From Sphingomonas sp. IW22 (GTDB taxonomy: Bacteria > Pseudomonadota > Alphaproteobacteria > Sphingomonadales > Sphingomonadaceae), in contig NZ_JBGGWB010000004.1 of assembly GCF_041321155.1 (NCBI RefSeq), positions 1 to 64,000 of the forward strand: a stretch of DNA of 64,000 bases. The letters are read 5' to 3'. A program made the translations under genes and the position numbers. Positions 60,839 through 64,000 of the stretch are shown in pieces. Positions within the stretch are counted from its first letter, which is position 1. The number at the start of each line of letters is the position of its first letter. The notes below the pieces were generated by a model. It did no database searches and was not told the origin of the DNA. It was given only the letters and a program-made list of their open reading frames with translations.

Positions 60839-61369
60839 TTAGGCGGTGCCGGCGGGAGCGAGCGTCTCGGCGCTGATCATCCGGACCGCAAGCTCGCCAT
60901 GTCCAGCAAGCTGCTCGAGCAGCAAAACGCTGTGAGCCTCGGCGTCGTCTGCGGTGGTGAACATCTCCGTCGTGTAACGCCCACGCGCCATGCTGCAGCC
61001 TGGTATATCCTGAACTAGCGAGACGTAGCTGTCCGGCCAGCGACAGACGATGAGCCAGGGCCAGCCGGTGGTGGGTGGCTCATAGCGAGAAATCAGCACA
61101 TTGTCCGAGACCAGGGCCGATGGACGGTGATCGAAAAAGTCTGGAGCCACGGGCCCCGGACGGGGAAGGTTCAGAAGGCGTTCCGCTTCCGCTTGTTCGT
61201 GGCTGGTCTCCAAAATCATCGCGTAATAGCGTCCGAGCCCGAGACCGTCGCCGCGCAGCGGTACGGGCACATCGACCAAGAGAACGCTTGGCGCTGAGAT
61301 GATCGTCGAGGGATAGAGCATTCGTCGTCGCGCGAGGTCATCGGACAGGCGGTAGGTCGCAAGGCTCAT
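60839..61369 (-). CDS. Hypothetical protein, 176 aa
   Basis: An unassigned soluble protein beginning MSLATYRLSDDLARRRM. It has a beta-rich middle with PSVLLVDVPVPLRGDGLGLGRYYAMILE and a conserved-looking PWLIVCRWPDSY segment. The in-frame start can extend to 61435, but the ATG at 61369 fits a normal N-terminus. It converges with the transglutaminase-like gene and diverges from the GIY-YIG gene. Confidence 0.5.
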   Translation of the reverse strand: MSLATYRLSDDLARRRMLYPSTIISAPSVLLVDVPVPLRGDGLGLGRYYAMILETSHEQAEAERLLNLPRPGPVAPDFFDHRPSALVSDNVLISRYEPPTTGWPWLIVCRWPDSYVSLVQDIPGCSMARGRYTTEMFTTADDAEAHSVLLLEQLAGHGELAVRMISAETLAPAGTA

Positions 61370-61473
61370 CTTTTTGTCCGTCGGTCGGAGCCGTCGGCAT
61401 CGGCTCATTGAAGCCGCCACCACCCTGCTCCACAAGCATCCGCAGATTCCGGCAAGAAGCAGACTATGAACAT

Positions 61474-62310
61474 ATGGCGCTGACTTTCAACGCGGTCCTC
61501 GACGAAGCGGGCATAAGCCCTGATTCCGTTCGTCTCCTGCGGCATCAAACGCATTCTGCGGGCCGGACGCCTTATTCGCTCTGGCGCGACGATCGGGCGG
61601 GCTTCCTCGTGTATCAAAGCCTTCAGACGAGCCAGAACCGCGCTCGTCTTTCCGCAAGATATTGGGCGAGCTTCGTCGTGACGCCCGCGGCAGCCACCCT
61701 GTTCGTGGGACTTTACGAAATCTCGCTCATCGGGAGTGCGCCCGACGACATTGTCGACCCGCTGCGTCACAAGCTCGCAACCGAAGGCGGCACCCGGCCG
61801 CTCGATCTCTATGCGCAAACCTCCGTATTCGCGTTGGAGGACATGAGCGGCCGTTTGACCATCGACTGGGGCGCAGGAACCCGGAGTTGGATCCAGCGTG
61901 CCGGTAGCCAGGCGAAGGCTATACTCGAATTGAGCCGCACGTTTCAGGAGGAAGCGTTCCCAGGTTATGTGCGGTTCATCGGCAACCTCTCGTCGCTGGA
62001 AGCACTGCCAAAGGGCTGGATCGCCGCGCTTACCGCGGCGCGGGGCGTTTACCTTCTGACCTGCCCGCGCACGCGCGAGCAATATGTTGGTTCGGCCACA
62101 GGCGAGAGCGGTTTCTTCGGCCGCTGGCTCACCTACATCCGAGATGGCCATGGCGGCAATCTGGGTCTGAAAAGTCGCGACCCGAGCGACTATCAGGCCA
62201 GCATTCTCGAAGTGAGCGGATCAAGCGCCACCGTCGAGGAGATCATCGCTGCAGAGCAGCTTTGGAAAGCGAAGCTACAAAGCCGGGAGCTGGGCCTTAA
62301 CCGTAATTGA
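61474..62310 (+). CDS. GIY-YIG nuclease-fold protein
   Basis: A 278-residue protein. Residues ~185-278 are a GIY-YIG domain: GVYLL at 191, YVGSA at 204, R217 in GFFGRW, and AEQLWKAKLQSRELGLNRN with the late Glu and Asn. The first ~180 residues are an unassigned domain with YWASFVVTPAAATLFVGLYEI. GIY-YIG enzymes cut DNA; fusions with unknown N-terminal domains occur in defence and mobile-element loci. The ATG at 61474 is the preferred start; upstream in-frame sequence is Pro/Arg-rich. Confidence 0.8.
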   Translation: MALTFNAVLDEAGISPDSVRLLRHQTHSAGRTPYSLWRDDRAGFLVYQSLQTSQNRARLSARYWASFVVTPAAATLFVGLYEISLIGSAPDDIVDPLRHKLATEGGTRPLDLYAQTSVFALEDMSGRLTIDWGAGTRSWIQRAGSQAKAILELSRTFQEEAFPGYVRFIGNLSSLEALPKGWIAALTAARGVYLLTCPRTREQYVGSATGESGFFGRWLTYIRDGHGGNLGLKSRDPSDYQASILEVSGSSATVEEIIAAEQLWKAKLQSRELGLNRN

Positions 62311-62317
62311 GGGTGTT

Positions 62318-62875
62318 TCACCGACCGGCGTGAAGTGCCCGACGTGCTTCCTCGGTGATCGTGTAAACCGCTTGCCGCTGGGCGCCCCGATTTTGGTGAT
62401 CCACCCGGTAGCCCTGATAATGCCGCCTGACGAAGCCGGCGCGAACCAACTCGGAAACGGCGCGGCTGACATTTGTGCGGCCGGACTGACGAACCCGCTT
62501 GCGAACCTGAGCGTCGACGATCCTGTTTGCCGCCACCGGATCGACCGGAAGGGCACACTTAGCCTCAAGGTCTTGTCGCACCTTGTCTGCGATCGCGAGA
62601 CGACGGGGGTCGCGCTGAGCGACGGGAACCAGTGCGTCGCATAGCCAATCCCGGACGGGAATCCGGCGGTCACCCTCGCGGATGTACGGTCCCGCCGATC
62701 CCGTCTGAGCACTCGCCTGGGCGATCAAGTTGAGCACCATGAAGCTGTAACGCGGTCGCTCGCATACGATCGTCAGCCGCTCCAGAATGGCCGGTAGGTC
62801 AAGCGGGCGCGTAGGCTCTCCGGCTTTCACCGGCCGAGCACAGTCCTCAAGGGAAAAGAGATCGGGCTGAAACAT
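62318..62875 (-). CDS. Hypothetical winged-helix-like protein, 185 aa
   Basis: The C-terminal half reads as a winged helix (RTNVSRAVSELVRAGFVRRHYQGYRVDHQNRGAQRQAVYTITEEARRAL); the N-terminal half holds helices (AILERLTIVCERPRYSFMVLNLIAQASAQTG). Likely a DNA-binding protein. It is divergent from the partial gene at 63.0 kb, and the space between them holds a large inverted repeat that may be its operator. Confidence 0.6.
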   Translation of the reverse strand: MFQPDLFSLEDCARPVKAGEPTRPLDLPAILERLTIVCERPRYSFMVLNLIAQASAQTGSAGPYIREGDRRIPVRDWLCDALVPVAQRDPRRLAIADKVRQDLEAKCALPVDPVAANRIVDAQVRKRVRQSGRTNVSRAVSELVRAGFVRRHYQGYRVDHQNRGAQRQAVYTITEEARRALHAGR

Positions 62876-62940
62876 GGAACATTACAAGCACAGAGTGCCG
62901 GCAAAGTGAATCCCGCACAGGAGGGCCACAAAGACTTTAA

Positions 62941-62984
62941 CCGCTCGTGGCACTTCACCGAGCGAGGTAAAGTGCCGCGAGCGG
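62941..62984. promoter_or_regulatory. Large inverted repeat in a divergent promoter region
   Basis: CCGCTCGTGGCACTTCACC (62941-62959) and GGTAAAGTGCCGCGAGCGG (62966-62984) are complementary in 17 of 19 positions around a 6-base centre. A partial copy with GTGAAGTGCC lies at 62330-62339. It fits an operator for the winged-helix protein, though an origin or partition site is also possible. Confidence 0.55.
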
Positions 62985-63020
62985 TACGGATTTTTGACGG
63001 CGGGGCGCGGCTAGAGGGTG

Positions 63021-64000
63021 ATGAGGATGCGGCTCTTAAACAACTTACGCAATTGGATAGCCAACGCGCTACGTGTTGAGGAGCCGGCCGAGACCGCCGC
63101 GCTCCAAGAAACCAGCGAGCGTGATCTCCATACACTCGACAGCTGGCGACAGATGTTGTCGGGTCTGCCGCGAACGATCGAGTGCCCGCAAATGACGTTG
63201 TTCGGGCGCGACGAGGAAGGCGCGATCTTCAAGGGTTCGGGTCGCATCGAAATCGTCAGCACGACCAAGATGCGGTTCTATATGCATGCGGCGCCTTCGG
63301 TAGATTTGCGGCAGGCACTGGAGGTGTTCAACCGGCAGAAGTCGCAGCCGTATGACGCCCGTGACCTCCTCCGCTTGTTTGCGACGGACTATCGCGGGGT
63401 CGAATGGGTGGGCGGCTATACCCAGGTGGACTTCTTCGCCGACCACAATAACGGGTGGCCGCTGAGCGGCGAAATCGACGCACTGCACGCGCTGGCTAAA
63501 GGCTACTGGGTATCGAAGCGGAGCAATGTCGAGCTGTTGCTCGTGCCGCCAATCGACCTGCCGATGAGCGAGCCGCTGACAACCACGGCATTCATCGGCG
63601 AGCGCCGTATCTTGGCGAGCCGCGGGCCGGGCCAACACGTGATTGAGGTCCTCGGGACTAGCATCACCTTTTCGTATGAGCCGTCAGGCCAGGCGTTGTG
63701 GATCACTGCCGACGCGGGCGGGGTTCTCTCTCATCCGTTCTTGGAGAATTGGCTGACAGAGCCGCTGCGTATCCTGCTCGGCGTGCCGGTCTATCCGCGC
63801 ATGGTCGCGCGCAACCTCGGTGACGGCACTGCGCATGTGTGGCTGCGGCCATCGCCGCGCCATCGGGAGCCGTCTGCGATCGGCTTGCTGCAGCCCTTCG
63901 CGATCGAACACGGACGGGCGGAAGCCTTTTGGAAGCTCTACGCCGACATTCTTACGTTCATCGTCAAGGTCGGATCTTTCGAAGCGAATCCGCTGACACG
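63021..64000 (+). CDS. Hypothetical protein, 3' end outside the window
   Basis: The frame is open from the ATG at 63021 (behind AGAGGGTG) to the window edge, at least 326 residues. It starts MRMRLLNNLRNWIANALRV, then LHTLDSWRQMLSGLPRTIECPQMTLFGRDEEGAIFKGSG. No catalytic motif is recognised; the composition is that of a normal soluble protein with beta-rich sections (GRIEIVSTTKMRFYMHA). Several open frames on the opposite strand overlap it but look non-coding. Confidence 0.7.
   Translation, partial: MRMRLLNNLRNWIANALRVEEPAETAALQETSERDLHTLDSWRQMLSGLPRTIECPQMTLFGRDEEGAIFKGSGRIEIVSTTKMRFYMHAAPSVDLRQALEVFNRQKSQPYDARDLLRLFATDYRGVEWVGGYTQVDFFADHNNGWPLSGEIDALHALAKGYWVSKRSNVELLLVPPIDLPMSEPLTTTAFIGERRILASRGPGQHVIEVLGTSITFSYEPSGQALWITADAGGVLSHPFLENWLTEPLRILLGVPVYPRMVARNLGDGTAHVWLRPSPRHREPSAIGLLQPFAIEHGRAEAFWKLYADILTFIVKVGSFEANPLT

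Noticed and set aside
63011..63638. Minus-strand frames at the right edge
   Set aside because: They overlap a long open plus-strand frame with a good start; no homology on the minus strand.

Overview
The window is high-GC alphaproteobacterial DNA, most likely from a sphingomonad plasmid or integrative conjugative element. I infer this from the F-type transfer operon with a sphingomonad-like small-gene content, the EcfG-type sigma factor with GGAAC-N16-CGTT promoters, and the many DUF families common in that order. No rRNA, tRNA or CRISPR array was seen.

Layout. (1) 1-4.6 kb is a worn accessory edge: a Tn3-family transposase fragment abuts a truncated MBL/beta-CASP hydrolase gene, followed by a DUF2933 and methyltransferase pair, a decayed cytochrome c, and a PepSY membrane protein. 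(2) 4.6-28.2 kb is the conjugation module: a DUF1173-like protein, a lytic transglycosylase, two putative regulators, an operator array, and a nearly unbroken F-type mating-pore operon (traA-L-E-K-B-dsbC-V-C-trbI-S26 peptidase-W-U-trbC-N-F-H-G) whose genes mostly overlap by 1-20 bases. No relaxase or coupling protein is in view. (3) 28.2-31.2 kb carries two small membrane proteins, an overlapping Shedu-like/Mrr-like nuclease pair and an AbrB-VapC pair. (4) 31,366-55,141 is a ~23.8-kb Tn5053/Tn402-like (tniABQ plus resolvase) transposon that I delimit by imperfect 25-bp terminal inverted repeats (22/25), with three internal transposase-site-like repeats at each end. Its cargo is a stress and efflux set: DUF892, AKR, SDR, EcfG-like sigma, UbiB kinase-like, TetR, MlaD, two hotdog thioesterases, an EmrA/EmrB/NodT pump, MarR, DUF4142 and DUF4403. 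The resolvase, a second AbrB-VapC pair and a two-gene SPARTA immune system (TIR-APAZ plus catalytically dead short prokaryotic Argonaute) complete it. (5) 55.1-64 kb is a further accessory island: a HEPN/zinc-ribbon protein overlapping a tyrosine recombinase, a DUF4411-ImmA/IrrE pair, a transglutaminase-like protein, a GIY-YIG protein, and two divergent genes around a large inverted repeat.

How it works together. The transfer operon builds a retractable-pilus type IV secretion channel. The transposon inserted beside it brings both protection against envelope or chemical stress (one TetR probably controls three promoters that share an operator) and protection against invading DNA (SPARTA, which by analogy depletes NAD+ when a guide-loaded Argonaute finds plasmid or phage DNA). 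The main discovery candidates are the SPARTA operon as transposon cargo, the transposon ends themselves, the Shedu/Mrr two-nuclease cassette, and the TetR and EcfG regulons readable directly from the DNA.
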